This document shows positions 50,801 through 52,738 of a stretch of 64,000 nt of DNA, piece by piece (positions within the stretch are counted from its first letter, which is position 1; every line of letters begins with the position of its first letter). The notes beneath the pieces are model-generated. The model was not told the origin of the DNA. It saw only the letters and a program-made list of their open reading frames with translations, and did not search any database. The DNA is from Panulirus ornatus (taxonomy: Eukaryota > Arthropoda > Malacostraca > Decapoda > Palinuridae), in assembly GCF_036320965.1 (NCBI RefSeq), contig NC_092287.1, positions 5,236,297 to 5,300,296 of the forward strand, read 5' to 3'. Position numbers and translations under genes: made by a program.

Positions 50801-51429
50801 CTGCCATTCCAACCCAATCTTAAAATCTACTCTACCAGATATGCATCTGTCTGAAACTGTATTCCCCTGACATATAAGAGTTGTGTTTTCTCGTCTGTCT
50901 GCTTGTGGACACCACCCATTTCTCCAGCATCGCATATGAAAGTTCACTGGATCACAAAATCCCATATGCCCAAGATGCAGTTTCCAAACTGAAGATGCTG
51001 AACACTTACTCGTCAGTTGTCCTGTGCTCACTTCACATAGACATACACACATCATCATACCTGACCAGTAGTCCTGGCTGGTGGACATGGCCAGCTTTCT
51101 GAGCACTATGGGAGTCCCATAGAAGGGGATCCTGAGGAAAGAAATTACAAAAAACAAGATTTGTTTATTGTCTTCCAGGTGTTGTTCGTGGAATGAATCC
51201 AAGAGGAAGGGGCATACCTTGGATCTTTCGTGGTGATGGTTCTCCAAGAGGTTACCGTGGAGCATCTATGAACCCCGGAACAGCACGCTTCTTACGAGGT
51301 CGTGGAATGTACATGAGAGGCAATGGTGTAGGAAATGGCCCCAAGGATAGATTCCCTTCAAAATTTGTGGAACGTGGTGGTAGAAGAGAGATGAATGGAG
51401 GAAGACATATGAGGGGAGCTTTTAGGTGA
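4026..51429 (+). CDS. VIRMA: VIRMA (virilizer homolog), C-terminal ~1384 residues, 13 exons, 5' end outside window
   Basis: Gene-level entry; exons are listed separately. VIRMA is the large scaffold of the nuclear m6A-METTL-associated complex (with WTAP/Fl(2)d, ZC3H13, RBM15/Spenito and Hakai); it guides METTL3/METTL14 methylation of mRNA, and in Drosophila vir also acts in Sxl splicing. Seen here: alpha-helical, armadillo-like sequence over most of the protein, the family landmark [10 protein letters not shown] near residue 620 of the window peptide, a Lys/Glu-rich stretch near 980-1050, the landmark [12 protein letters not shown] near 1230, and an Arg/Gly-rich tail ending in MRGAFR. All 13 exons have AG/GT borders and matching phases when one copy of exons b and c is used. 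The N-terminal VIR_N domain is missing and should lie upstream; known orthologues are about 1800 residues, so roughly 430 are outside. Introns are long and full of retroelements. Family assignment is from remembered landmarks, not a search. Confidence 0.93.
4345..4650 (+). mobile_element. SINE-like family Z
   Basis: Imperfect gtagaagtgggtagaagcaa units, then tgaaaacactgcactagagt, ctctgccaatggcctgttaa, cactcccttgagggagttcc and atcagggatacatagaggta. Lies in the intron after VIRMA exon a. Confidence 0.65.
4651..6309. other. Intron sequence, unclassified
   Basis: No exon or known element. A phrase at 5060-5080 (cttctggcctttagagatgt) resembles 47785-47810 (gcctctggcctacagagatg), hinting at an old shared repeat. 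Confidence 0.4.
6310..6605 (+). mobile_element. Decayed LINE 3' end
   Basis: Remnant of the [16 protein letters not shown] C-terminal segment followed by the LINE 3' UTR (ggtctctgggacctggatg, cattatacatgacagctagag). Joined tail to tail with the next element. Confidence 0.65.
6606..7830 (-). mobile_element. Decayed LINE, tail to RT core (contains left duplication breakpoint)
   Basis: The reverse strand carries the tail core, 3' UTR, C-terminal region and part of the RT ([19 protein letters not shown] in reverse at about 7240-7310). The tandem block begins inside it at 6862, so only 6862-7830 is repeated, at 16656-17625. Confidence 0.75.
8288..8413 (+). CDS. VIRMA: VIRMA exon b, copy 1
   Basis: 126 nt, 42 codons, phase 0 at both ends ([19 protein letters not shown] at the start, ending KGRDE). 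Acceptor tgtttcag, donor gag|gtatgt. Helical leucine-rich sequence typical of the VIRMA solenoid. It lies inside the tandem block and is repeated without change at 18083-18208. Confidence 0.87.
8930..9300 (+). mobile_element. LINE 3' end, moderately decayed
   Basis: Starts within the C-terminal block (gaggatatatgtttcagaagtgg, [23 protein letters not shown]) and runs through the 3' UTR to the degenerate tail near 9295. Repeated at 18725-19095. Confidence 0.8.
9311..9444 (+). mobile_element. SINE-like family M, 3' half
   Basis: T-run, then ttttccaaaagaaggaactg, the ggcccagtcctctgttctta block, the tail core and gtatgaaagaaagaaag, then (TA)n at 9445-9464 and (TG)n to about 9482. Repeated at 19106-19239, where the (TG) run is longer. 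Confidence 0.75.
9482..9932 (+). mobile_element. Young LINE, RT fragment
   Basis: Open reading from [17 protein letters not shown] through [13 protein letters not shown] to CFRYLGS, then a ~39 bp deletion that shifts the frame before the MGMFEG segment. It is joined at about 9932 directly to the pre-RT region of the next copy. Duplicate at 19287-19737. Confidence 0.85.
9869..11719 (+). CDS. LINE reverse transcriptase ORF (5'-truncated, chimeric start)
   Basis: 616 codons. The first ~17 residues are an out-of-frame reading of the previous fragment, so LINE protein proper starts near [11 protein letters not shown]. Then come the pre-RT segment, RT with [16 protein letters not shown], the first catalytic Asp in [12 protein letters not shown] (residue ~255), [15 protein letters not shown], and the FADD catalytic pair at 361-364. 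The C-terminal region has [18 protein letters not shown] and [16 protein letters not shown]. The RNA template is copied at a nicked target by this class of enzyme. No endonuclease domain and no promoter are present, so this copy is not autonomous. It lies in sense orientation inside a VIRMA intron. Confidence 0.8.
   Translation: MCGSREHYLGKQKWVCLKESWGERLSVNFRENKKMFWKEVNRVRKTREQMGTSVKGVNEEVITSSGDVRRRWNEYFEGLLNVSDDRVADIGCFGRGGVQSERVRENDLVNREEVVKALRKMKAGKAAGLDGIAVEFIKKGGDCIVDWLVRLFNVCMTHGEVPEDWRNACVVPLYKGKGDKSECSNYRGISLLSIPGKLYGRVLIERVKACTEHQIGEEQCGFRSGRGCVDQVFALKNVCEKYLEKQMDLYVAFMDLEKAYDRVDRDALWKVLRIYGVGGKLLEAVKSFYRGCKACVRVGREESDWFSVNVGLRQGCVMSPWLFNLFMDGVVREVNARVLERGASMKSVGDERAWEVSQLLFADDTALVADSCEKLQKLVTEFGKVCGRRKLRVNVNKSKVIRYSRGEGQVNWEVSLNGEKLEEVKCFRYLGVDLSADGTMEAEVDHRVGEGAKILGALKNVWKSRTLSRKAKMGMFEGIVVPTMLYGCEAWAMDRDVRRRMDVLEMRCLRTMCGVRWFDRVSNVRVREMCGNKKSVVERAEEGVLKWFGHMERMSEERLTKRIYVSEVEGTRRRGRPNWRWKDGVKKILCDRGLNMQEGERRARNRVNWSDVVYRG
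9933..11911 (+). mobile_element. Young LINE copy (pre-RT, RT, C-terminal region, 3' UTR)
   Basis: 5'-truncated non-LTR retrotransposon; its coding part is described in the CDS entry. The 3' UTR after 11719 contains ggtaaaccatggaaag, a gtgtatg-rich stretch and the tail core (ttgcgctacctcgcaaacgc), ending in A-rich sequence and (TA)n at 11912-11972. The apurinic endonuclease domain is absent. Clade not assigned (RTE/L1-like by general layout). Confidence 0.9.
11912..11972. repeat. (TA)n between LINE tail and M element
   Basis: About 60 bp of TA with a tct interruption near the end. Counterpart 23113-23176. Similar tracts in the block: 12620-12694, 14166-14217, 21735-21776, 22021-22107 (with one catata), 22232-22263, 22511-22588, 23816-23895. 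Confidence 0.95.
11975..12213 (-). mobile_element. SINE-like family M, full-length
   Basis: Reverse orientation: ctttcatactattcgccatt, the tail core, the tcctctgttcttaacg block in reverse, poly-A, then ggggaggatttccagccccc, the gtcg...cgac hairpin and the ggggag head. (TA)n precedes it. Duplicate at 23170-23407. Confidence 0.75.
12229..12617 (+). mobile_element. LINE 3' UTR only, extremely 5'-truncated copy
   Basis: Starts aaaccatgcaaagtgtgtgg, contains three versions of the tail core (about 12342, 12385 and 12575) separated by tgtatg/tacatg-rich sequence, and ends gacaaagcaaaaaa before (TA)n (12620-12694). Duplicate at 23424-23815. Confidence 0.8.
12695..14107 (+). CDS. LINE reverse transcriptase, N-terminally truncated ORF
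   Basis: About 470 codons from [19 protein letters not shown] to [12 protein letters not shown]. It keeps the Asp of [12 protein letters not shown] and the FADD motif. The conserved [10 protein letters not shown] is [10 protein letters not shown] here, replacing an Arg beside the RT active site. A longer frame from 12320 (595 codons) reads through the upstream 3' UTR and a (TA)n-encoded Ile-Tyr run; that extension is not credible as protein. Confidence 0.7.
12695..14165 (+). mobile_element. Young LINE copy truncated inside RT
   Basis: The LINE begins abruptly at tggttggtaag right after a (TA)n tract and runs to the 3' UTR, which is cut short after ggtaaaccatggaacc by another (TA)n tract. Copy 2 has the matching element at 23896. 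Confidence 0.85.
14218..14449 (+). mobile_element. SINE-like family M, full-length
   Basis: Head ggggataggggagaaagaat, hairpin gtcgtagaaggcgac, ggggggctggaaatcctccc, T-run, ttttccaaaaggaggaacag, tail core, then A-run and (TA)n. Absent from block copy 2. Confidence 0.78.
14477..14714 (+). mobile_element. SINE-like family M, full-length
   Basis: Second M copy in direct orientation, separated from the previous one by A-run and (TA)n; same landmarks, ending gtacgaaagaaaaa and (TA)n. Confidence 0.78.
14732..15442 (+). mobile_element. Young LINE 3' end
   Basis: Begins tggaaccatggaagcgg right after (TA)n. It encodes [20 protein letters not shown] through [12 protein letters not shown] (stop at 15269-15271) and has a 3' UTR with the tail core ending at cgcaaactcgggaga. 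There the (TA)n tail is missing and unique intron sequence follows. Copy 2 keeps only its 3' part, fused to the preceding LINE. Confidence 0.85.
15903..16078 (+). CDS. VIRMA: VIRMA exon c, copy 1 (NAGNAG acceptor)
   Basis: 176 nt, entering in phase 0 and leaving two bases of a codon (starts [15 protein letters not shown], ends LLAQPH plus AG). The acceptor is tatagcag, so either AG could be used, adding or dropping one Gln. Donor cacag|gtttgt. The two leftover bases pair with the first base of exon d to give Arg. Repeated at 25939-26114. Confidence 0.87.
16330..16655 (-). mobile_element. LINE 3' UTR, cut by duplication junction
   Basis: Reverse complement of the LINE 3' UTR: (tacata)-rich sequence, gaaatggcacccc, the tagctgtcatgtgtagtgca block and ccatggtttacccca. 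The same sequence at 26365-26690 continues into a long LINE; here it stops at the block junction. Confidence 0.8.
16656..17625 (-). mobile_element. Decayed LINE, duplicated part
   Basis: Copy of 6862-7830. Its 3' end is cut off by the block junction at 16656-16658, where it is fused to the 3' UTR of a different minus-strand LINE (16330-16655). Confidence 0.75.
18083..18208 (+). CDS. VIRMA: VIRMA exon b, duplicated copy 2
   Basis: Same 126 nt and same splice sites as 8288-8413. If spliced after exon c copy 1, the phase is wrong (two bases left over against a phase-0 exon) and the reading meets TAA after seven codons. It therefore cannot be used in series with copy 1. It is either an alternative to copy 1, skipped, or an assembly duplicate. 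Confidence 0.6.
18725..19095 (+). mobile_element. LINE 3' end, duplicated copy
   Basis: Copy of 8930-9300 in block copy 2, followed as in copy 1 by a SINE-like M half element and (TA)n(TG)n. Confidence 0.8.
19106..19239 (+). mobile_element. SINE-like family M, 3' half, duplicated copy
   Basis: Copy of 9311-9444, followed by (TA)n and a (TG)n run to 19287 that is longer than in copy 1. Confidence 0.72.
19287..19737 (+). mobile_element. Young LINE RT fragment, duplicated copy
   Basis: Copy of 9482-9932 with the same ~39 bp deletion and the same fusion to the next LINE, showing that these events predate the block duplication or haplotype split. Confidence 0.85.
19674..21524 (+). CDS. LINE reverse transcriptase ORF, duplicated copy
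   Basis: 616 codons, differing from the 9869-11719 frame by Glu to Gly in the VKGVN(E/G)EV segment and Asp to His in NWS(D/H)VVYRG. The FADD and MDLEKAYD catalytic motifs are kept. It has the same chimeric N-terminus and also lacks an endonuclease. Confidence 0.78.
   Translation: MCGSREHYLGKQKWVCLKESWGERLSVNFRENKKMFWKEVNRVRKTREQMGTSVKGVNGEVITSSGDVRRRWNEYFEGLLNVSDDRVADIGCFGRGGVQSERVRENDLVNREEVVKALRKMKAGKAAGLDGIAVEFIKKGGDCIVDWLVRLFNVCMTHGEVPEDWRNACVVPLYKGKGDKSECSNYRGISLLSIPGKLYGRVLIERVKACTEHQIGEEQCGFRSGRGCVDQVFALKNVCEKYLEKQMDLYVAFMDLEKAYDRVDRDALWKVLRIYGVGGKLLEAVKSFYRGCKACVRVGREESDWFSVNVGLRQGCVMSPWLFNLFMDGVVREVNARVLERGASMKSVGDERAWEVSQLLFADDTALVADSCEKLQKLVTEFGKVCGRRKLRVNVNKSKVIRYSRGEGQVNWEVSLNGEKLEEVKCFRYLGVDLSADGTMEAEVDHRVGEGAKILGALKNVWKSRTLSRKAKMGMFEGIVVPTMLYGCEAWAMDRDVRRRMDVLEMRCLRTMCGVRWFDRVSNVRVREMCGNKKSVVERAEEGVLKWFGHMERMSEERLTKRIYVSEVEGTRRRGRPNWRWKDGVKKILCDRGLNMQEGERRARNRVNWSHVVYRG
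19738..21734 (+). mobile_element. Young LINE copy, duplicated
   Basis: Counterpart of 9933-11911, with 3' UTR and (TA)n at 21735-21776. It differs from copy 1 near the 3' end (caagaaatag, gagtcatgtgg, gaagcaagg), which shows which LINE 3' end copy 1 recombined with. Confidence 0.88.
21778..22018 (-). mobile_element. SINE-like family M, full-length
   Basis: Reverse orientation, starts (ttct)n caaactattcgccatttccc and ends ctcccctatccccaggg before (TA)n. Part of the ~1.39 kb present only in block copy 2. Confidence 0.75.
22108..22231 (+). mobile_element. SINE-like family M, 3' half
   Basis: Starts tttttcaaaagaaggaacag directly after (TA)n; tail core ctacctcgctgacgcgggaa; ends gtatgaaagaaaaagtaaag, then (TA)n. 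Only in copy 2. Confidence 0.72.
22265..22510 (+). mobile_element. SINE-like family M, full-length
   Basis: Head ccctagggataggggagaaa, hairpin gtcgtagaaggcgac, T-run, 3' half with tail core, (gaaa)n, then a long (TA)n at 22511-22588. Only in copy 2. Confidence 0.78.
22511..22588. repeat. Long (TA)n, junction between M element and truncated LINE
   Basis: About 78 bp of uninterrupted TA. It is the tail of the M element at 22265 and directly abuts the 5' truncation point of the LINE at 22589. Confidence 0.95.
22589..23112 (+). mobile_element. Young LINE 3' end
   Basis: Begins tgtttgaggacaatgtgtgg right after (TA)n; encodes [20 protein letters not shown] to [12 protein letters not shown] with Lys to Arg in DGVK(K/R)IL; 3' UTR and tail, then (TA)n. 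Copy 1 carries the 3' part of this element fused to its own LINE. Confidence 0.85.
23170..23407 (-). mobile_element. SINE-like family M, duplicated copy
   Basis: Copy of 11975-12213, same sequence including the variant ctccccatcccgtatctccc head. Confidence 0.75.
23424..23815 (+). mobile_element. LINE 3' UTR only, duplicated copy
   Basis: Copy of 12229-12617, followed by (TA)n that is about three TA units longer than in copy 1. Confidence 0.8.
23896..25307 (+). CDS. LINE reverse transcriptase, N-terminally truncated ORF, duplicated copy
   Basis: About 470 codons from [10 protein letters not shown] to [12 protein letters not shown]. Like its partner at 12695 it has [10 protein letters not shown] instead of [14 protein letters not shown] and MDLEKAYD are kept. 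It is open throughout but lacks the start of the protein and the endonuclease. Confidence 0.7.
23896..25478 (+). mobile_element. Young LINE, recombinant 3' end
   Basis: Counterpart of 12695-14165 for most of its length, but from about 25300 it matches the 3' end of 14732-15442 (taccggggttg, ggactgaatc, gaagtgtctgg). Block copy 2 has therefore lost the intervening M elements by LINE-LINE recombination. Confidence 0.85.
25939..26114 (+). CDS. VIRMA: VIRMA exon c, duplicated copy 2
   Basis: Same 176 nt as 15903-16078, including the tagcag tandem acceptor and the cacag|gtttgt donor. This copy is the nearer of the two to exon d (29606). I see no coding change between the copies, so neither shows decay of its reading frame. 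Confidence 0.6.
26365..28690 (-). mobile_element. LINE, older copy with the longest 5' extension
   Basis: The reverse strand runs from 3' UTR (26365-26760) through C-terminal, RT and pre-RT regions to WWDEEV-like sequence near 28660, in several broken frames (27337-27651, 27682-28185, 28377-28628 among others). It retains [20 protein letters not shown] and [19 protein letters not shown]. It shows the segment ([20 protein letters not shown]) that joins the lost endonuclease to the pre-RT region. Confidence 0.85.
28955..29428 (+). mobile_element. SINE-like family Z, longest copy
   Basis: About 470 bp. 5' part cagtggttgtcaagttgcac to gcctcgcctacatgtggact; then ttttggcaaaatgctagg; then a stretch of imperfect gtaggaacattaggtagaag units; then the core aacactgcactggacttgca, cagtagcctgttaa and agcagcactggagttcac. 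The minus-strand copy at 42553-43030 shows the same order. Confidence 0.65.
29440..29535 (-). mobile_element. SINE-like family M, old 5' half
   Basis: gaaggggaggatttccaact, ctccctttagttgccttctacaacatgcag and gggaatatgg match the M head in reverse with about 20 percent changes, showing the family was active long before the young copies. Confidence 0.6.
29606..29864 (+). CDS. VIRMA: VIRMA exon d
   Basis: 259 nt: one base then 86 codons ([20 protein letters not shown] at the start, ending [10 protein letters not shown]), phase 0 at the end. Acceptor ttcttccag, donor cttcag|gtagtt. With the AG left by exon c it restores Arg-Trp-Leu-Pro. The DPYPQL..VFDH stretch fits what I remember of VIRMA. Confidence 0.9.
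30424..30802 (-). mobile_element. LINE 3' UTR
   Basis: Reverse complement of the whole LINE 3' UTR, including tail core (tcccgcactagcgaggtagc), the tacata-rich region, cccatcgccaccctgccaca and ctttccacatccaggcccca. It has a (ttta)n run instead of (TA)n at its tail. Confidence 0.8.
30805..31110 (+). mobile_element. Decayed LINE pre-RT fragment
   Basis: Broken matches to the pre-RT region: gagcaaatgaaacttggggt ([10 protein letters not shown]), acaagagaactaattgcatc, then the [21 protein letters not shown] segment. It is fused head to head to the previous element. Confidence 0.6.
31384..32487 (+). CDS. VIRMA: VIRMA exon e (long solenoid exon)
   Basis: 1104 nt, exactly 368 codons, phase 0 at both ends. 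It starts [12 protein letters not shown] and ends LWTKMMAE; acceptor tttccag, donor gag|gtaact. The sequence is predicted almost all alpha-helical, rich in Leu/Ile with short acidic loops, as expected for the armadillo-like core that contacts WTAP. No stop or frameshift. Confidence 0.93.
32755..33525 (-). mobile_element. Decayed LINE 3' region
   Basis: Reverse strand: tail core (tttcctgtgttaaccaggtagtgcc), 3' UTR and C-terminal region to about the VEGQVNWEV block (ctctccaagtaacctttgat). Internal short repeats at 33040-33130 (cacctcttcagctcactctta units). Confidence 0.65.
33526..34205 (+). mobile_element. Decayed LINE with inverted 5' part
   Basis: 33526-33728 is minus-strand LINE sequence from the WFGHM block back to the YGCEAWAMD block; 33735-34205 is plus-strand sequence from the VREMCGNK block to the tail (ttcctggtgctacctttattacaggaaat). 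The inverted part is the segment just upstream of the sense part, with about 95 nt of overlap. Confidence 0.55.
34366..35225 (+). CDS. VIRMA: VIRMA exon f (conserved core with [10 protein letters not shown])
   Basis: 860 nt: 286 codons plus two bases. It starts [15 protein letters not shown] and carries [10 protein letters not shown] followed by [11 protein letters not shown], the landmark that most clearly identifies VIRMA, then helical repeats with ARATLDLI and [15 protein letters not shown]. Acceptor ttttccacag, donor aaaag|gtatga. The two leftover bases join the first base of exon g to give Ser. Confidence 0.95.
35915..36240 (-). mobile_element. Decayed LINE pre-RT fragment
   Basis: Reverse strand matches the pre-RT region (accttatcatcaaacacatt, catcttattctccctgaaac, catttgccctatttttcaat). 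No open frame. Weakly similar pyrimidine-rich sequence continues to about 36400. Confidence 0.6.
36649..37159 (+). CDS. VIRMA: VIRMA exon g (Lys/Glu-rich segment)
   Basis: 511 nt: one base then 170 codons. The first half is helical ([32 protein letters not shown]); the second half, about 36895-37125, is a low-complexity run of Lys and Glu, probably disordered. Acceptor cttgtttcag. Two in-phase donors lie six bases apart: after aagcag (gtagtg, exon end 37153) and after gtagtg (gtaagt, exon end 37159). The latter is the better match and is used here; the choice adds or removes two Val. Confidence 0.88.
37480..37565 (+). mobile_element. Short LINE C-terminal remnant
   Basis: ggacatatgaagtggctgac, agactgactaagagaatatt and tcagaagtgtaggaagcaag match the WFGHMERM to VSEVEGTRR part of the LINE; very short and decayed. 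Confidence 0.4.
37785..38065 (-). mobile_element. Decayed LINE pre-RT fragment
   Basis: Reverse strand matches the same pre-RT segment as 35915-36240 (cttcaaacacattcaacagt, tggtattctccctgaagttt, cttgtacatgccccagtcat). Confidence 0.6.
38612..38812 (+). mobile_element. SINE-like family M, old full-length copy
   Basis: gtcatagaggacagctgaaa (hairpin region), gggagctggaatgccactct, aatttccagaataaggaaca, tcctctgagactcaagttat and the degenerate tail core cactacttcgcctgtgccag, then aatagtgaataagc, in the same order as young M copies. Heavily mutated. Confidence 0.6.
38940..39459 (+). repeat. Two-copy direct repeat (~250 bp unit) upstream of exon h
   Basis: Unit 1 about 38951-39198 and unit 2 about 39200-39459 share gacttagatgaaagatattt, ctagcagcagcatctgactc, ggtgaatagttcatacaatg and catatgtgcttccatcacta in the same order with about 92-95 percent identity by eye. 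The second unit ends just before the exon h acceptor. Confidence 0.9.
39487..39583 (+). CDS. VIRMA: VIRMA exon h
   Basis: 97 nt: 32 codons plus one base ([20 protein letters not shown] at the start). Acceptor ttttttttccag, donor aaag|gtaaga. The phase fits both neighbours. The acceptor sits 27 bases past the end of a two-copy ~250 bp direct repeat. Confidence 0.85.
39651..40957 (+). mobile_element. pogo/Tigger-like DNA transposon remnant
   Basis: About 1.3 kb between inverted ends: left ggttgagcatccctaatccg, right tggataagggatactcaacc (reverse complement ggttgagtatcccttatcca). The interior holds the 3' end of a transposase frame (separate entry) and a non-coding right part with agattgtccacatgggcagc and ggtcccatccccaagatatt. 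From memory this is very like mammalian Tigger non-coding sequence. The element is internally deleted. It lies in the intron between VIRMA exons h and i. Confidence 0.7.
39883..40182 (+). pseudogene. Tigger-like transposase C-terminal remnant
   Basis: 99-codon open frame, beginning [20 protein letters not shown] and containing [11 protein letters not shown], ending PSSSF with stop at 40180-40182. No intact DDE catalytic core is present; only the C-terminal tail that follows it remains. It is inside the inverted-repeat element, has no acceptor or donor, and its phase does not fit VIRMA, so it is not a VIRMA exon. The identity rests on the flanking terminal repeats and remembered similarity. 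Confidence 0.6.
41640..42552 (+). mobile_element. Decayed LINE (pre-RT and RT)
   Basis: Broken frames with recognisable order: pre-RT (attatgggattacagagtat, gatgagaagaaaggagaaaa), the [16 protein letters not shown] block, then [15 protein letters not shown] and [16 protein letters not shown] at 42480-42548. Interrupted at 42553 by a family Z element. The stretch 41320-41640 may be its upstream part but I cannot show this. Confidence 0.65.
42553..43030 (-). mobile_element. SINE-like family Z, minus copy
   Basis: Starts catttatctatatctctgat (the family 3' end gatatagata in reverse), then ccaattagaactccctcaaa, ggccactggcagagggcaac, tgtttgcagaggctcctacc, the tctactgctaacattttgcc tract and gtggacagactgccagtagt. 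LINE sequence covering ggtgagt..gttcc to atgtcatcat occurs on both sides (about 42490-42550 and 43225-43290). Confidence 0.65.
43205..43310 (+). mobile_element. Decayed LINE RT fragment
   Basis: ggaggagagaagatggtgag, ttgttcccagtggagttggg and caaggatgcttaatgtcatc match the [23 protein letters not shown] block. It partly repeats the LINE sequence on the other side of the Z element. Confidence 0.5.
43351..43499 (+). CDS. VIRMA: VIRMA exon i
   Basis: 149 nt: two bases finishing a Glu codon, then 49 codons ([20 protein letters not shown] at the start, ending EDADHSEM). Acceptor aacaaaacag has a weak pyrimidine tract; donor atg|gtttgt. The exon keeps an open frame between LINE and SINE relics, and the phases match exons h and j. 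Confidence 0.85.
43905..44300 (+). mobile_element. Decayed LINE 3' end with 36-bp internal duplication
   Basis: gttgtgctgaaatggtttga starts the [14 protein letters not shown] block; the 36 bp unit gtttgaactgttggagagaa... is present twice (43921-43956, 43957-43992); then gtgggagaccaaattggaga, the 3' UTR and the tail. It overlaps no exon. Confidence 0.7.
44455..44790 (+). mobile_element. SINE-like family Z
   Basis: caggttaccagggaggaatg, imperfect aggtagaaacagtaggtaga units, then the core gaaaacactgtgttagagtt, ctctgccagtagcctgttaa, cccccttgaatggagttccc and the tail accagagatatagatggata. Confidence 0.65.
44965..47160 (+). mobile_element. Long decayed LINE, interrupted by a Z element at 45165-45395
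   Basis: Pre-RT (44965-45160), then after the Z insert RRWSEHS-like sequence, [20 protein letters not shown] remnants ([16 protein letters not shown] at about 45950-46000, [14 protein letters not shown], the [19 protein letters not shown] block at 46280-46345) and the C-terminal region to a 3' UTR ending near 47160. Many frameshifts and a G-run at 45838-45850. Despite decay the order of motifs is complete, so this is one old insertion. Confidence 0.65.
45165..45395 (+). mobile_element. SINE-like family Z inside the old LINE
   Basis: ggtaaaagttgtggatagga, caaacactgcactggagttt, gccagtgacctgttaagggt, cacccctttgagggagtttt and tail atagatatagatagatagat. Flanking LINE sequence agagatggatgtagtattc on the left reappears on the right as agagatggagtgagcattc, a possible ~19 bp target-site duplication. 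Confidence 0.65.
47300..47486 (+). CDS. VIRMA: VIRMA exon j
   Basis: 187 nt: 62 codons plus one base ([20 protein letters not shown] at the start, ending KRGRPF). Acceptor tttttaaacag, donor tttg|gtaaga. The basic end ([20 protein letters not shown]) begins the unstructured C-terminal region. Confidence 0.9.
47863..48112 (+). repeat. Two-copy direct repeat, ~125 bp unit
   Basis: gtgtacatggaaacactacc plus agtgtcag, then ttgttttgatgtt and a tttattttttgtgc-like end occur at 47863-47995 and again at 47996-48112 with substitutions and a short deletion. Confidence 0.75.
48113..49337. other. Intron sequence before exon k, nothing recognised
   Basis: AT-rich with no open frame or clear repeat; ends in a tract leading to the exon k acceptor. 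Confidence 0.5.
49338..49531 (+). CDS. VIRMA: VIRMA exon k ([12 protein letters not shown] landmark)
   Basis: 194 nt: two bases finishing Val, then 64 codons. It contains [17 protein letters not shown] and the C-terminal family landmark [12 protein letters not shown], which closely resembles the vertebrate VIRMA sequence as I remember it. Acceptor tatttaacag. There are two in-phase donors: gcaag|gtacac (exon end 49525) and gtacac|gtaagg (exon end 49531); the second is stronger and adds Val-His. Confidence 0.9.
49748..49844 (+). CDS. VIRMA: VIRMA exon l (RG-rich)
   Basis: 97 nt: 32 codons plus one base ([20 protein letters not shown] at the start). Arg/Gly-rich, typical of RNA-binding disordered tails and of the VIRMA C-terminus. 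Acceptor cttacag, donor gtg|gtatgg. The upstream intron (216 bp) is the only short one seen. Confidence 0.85.
50030..51130 (+). mobile_element. Decayed Jockey/I-like LINE C-terminal region
   Basis: In a broken + frame I read [15 protein letters not shown] sequence (tttaagctatgccttagctg), then [13 protein letters not shown] (about 50480-50520), [13 protein letters not shown] sequence, and near 50960-51130 a cysteine/histidine-poor remnant of the zinc-knuckle end ([18 protein letters not shown]). This order is typical of Jockey-type LINE C-termini. It fills the last VIRMA intron. Decay is heavy. Confidence 0.5.
51179..51429 (+). CDS. VIRMA: VIRMA last coding exon m, stop TGA at 51427-51429
   Basis: 251 nt: two bases finishing Gly, then 82 codons and TGA. 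Arg/Gly-rich ([18 protein letters not shown], ending [10 protein letters not shown]), parallel to the RG-rich end of vertebrate VIRMA, which also stops a few residues after a His-X-Arg. Acceptor tgtcttccag. The last codons and stop read tttag|gtgagc, a good splice-donor match, so a longer spliced form cannot be excluded. I see no AATAAA within about 1.7 kb downstream; ATTAAA occurs at 52001. Confidence 0.9.
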
Positions 51430-51559
51430 GCTAGGAATACTGCAGTATATGTGAATTGTATCCAGAAACTAAAGTGCAAAACTTGATAGTCTGATACCCC
51501 ACTTTATAGCTAGTAAGTTGTGCAACTTCAGGACCCATTTTATAGGGCTCTTGCAGCTT

Positions 51560-52550
51560 TAAGGGTGTGCTCCACACAGGAACAGGATAAGGTGGGCTTC
51601 TTTGAGGCAAGAAAGTCCACATCAGTACTGTACTCATTCCCATCCACAGATGATTCAGTCGTGATGAAGGCGATGATAGTGTTTGTGACTTGCAGGCAGA
51701 GTTTGGGAACATTCCTAATAGGATGGTGTGATTGTAAGTTTAGATAGGGTGAACCTGGAGAAAGTGGAGTGCTGTAGGCAGCTGGGAATGGTTGCATTAG
51801 TGGATCAAACAATGGGTGTTGAAGTGAGTCACAGATTTGAAGGGGTACTTCGATCCTGGGTGCATTAAGGTCTCTGTGGAAGGAAATGTCAAAGTCTGTA
51901 AGTTCAGATATAGGTATATTTGAAGGTGTAGCCATCCCAGTTGTGTTGTAGCTTTGTCTTGGGCCTTGAAAGCCAAAGAAAAGAGGGTATACATGTTGGC
52001 ATTAAAATATCTAAAAACATTACGCGAAGTGAGGTAAGCAGGTCATATAAGAAATTACAGTGCATGAGAGAATTGTGATAGTAGGTGCAGGTTGGCTGAG
52101 AAGGCTGACCCATGTGTACTGAAATAGTTTAGACAGATGGAGAGGATTAGCCAAGAAAAACTAAAGATCTTTGCATCAGAAGTGGACAGTTCAAGGTAGG
52201 GGGAGACAAAGGAGAATAGCGTGAAAGAGGCTCTAGGGTATTAGGGCTTGAACATTCAGGAGGGTTAGAGGCATGCATGAGAGAAAATGAATTGGATCAA
52301 TGTGAAATATTTGGGTAGGTGGGATGGAGGGTGCTTTTAGTTGGCTGAACCAGGGCATATGTAGCAGTCAGAGTAAACCATGGAATAGTCTGTGGTGCTT
52401 GGCTGTGGATGGTAAGTTCTGATTTTTGTGCATTATATCTGACATTTAGAGAAGGGTGTGCAGAATTGAGGCTTTTGTTTGTTTTCCAAATCCAACCTGG
52501 CTAAGATGGGAGAAACATGTATTCAAAATAGATTATCATACAACCCTTTT
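51560..52550 (+). mobile_element. Decayed LINE directly downstream of VIRMA stop
   Basis: ccacagatgattcagtcgtg is a weak match to the FADD region; then ggtgaacctggagaaagtgg ([11 protein letters not shown]), tgggtgttgaagtgagtcac, ttgaaggtgtagccatccca, tagtttagacagatggagag (FGHMERM) and the 3' UTR (ccatggaatagtctgtggtg). ATTAAA at 52001 lies inside it. It may form part of the VIRMA 3' UTR. Confidence 0.65.
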
Positions 52551-52667
52551 ATGGGGCTCCTGAGGCTTTGAGTCTTCAGTTCATCTTAGAGAAGGGAAAT
52601 AATTGATAGCCTTGCCGAGGTGATATCTCACTCAACGTGCAACTGCATGCAAGTTGATTTTGGTGGT

Positions 52668-52705
<38 letters not shown>

Positions 52706-52738
52706 AGTGAGAAGTATTCTTTGTCCCCTATCCCCTGA

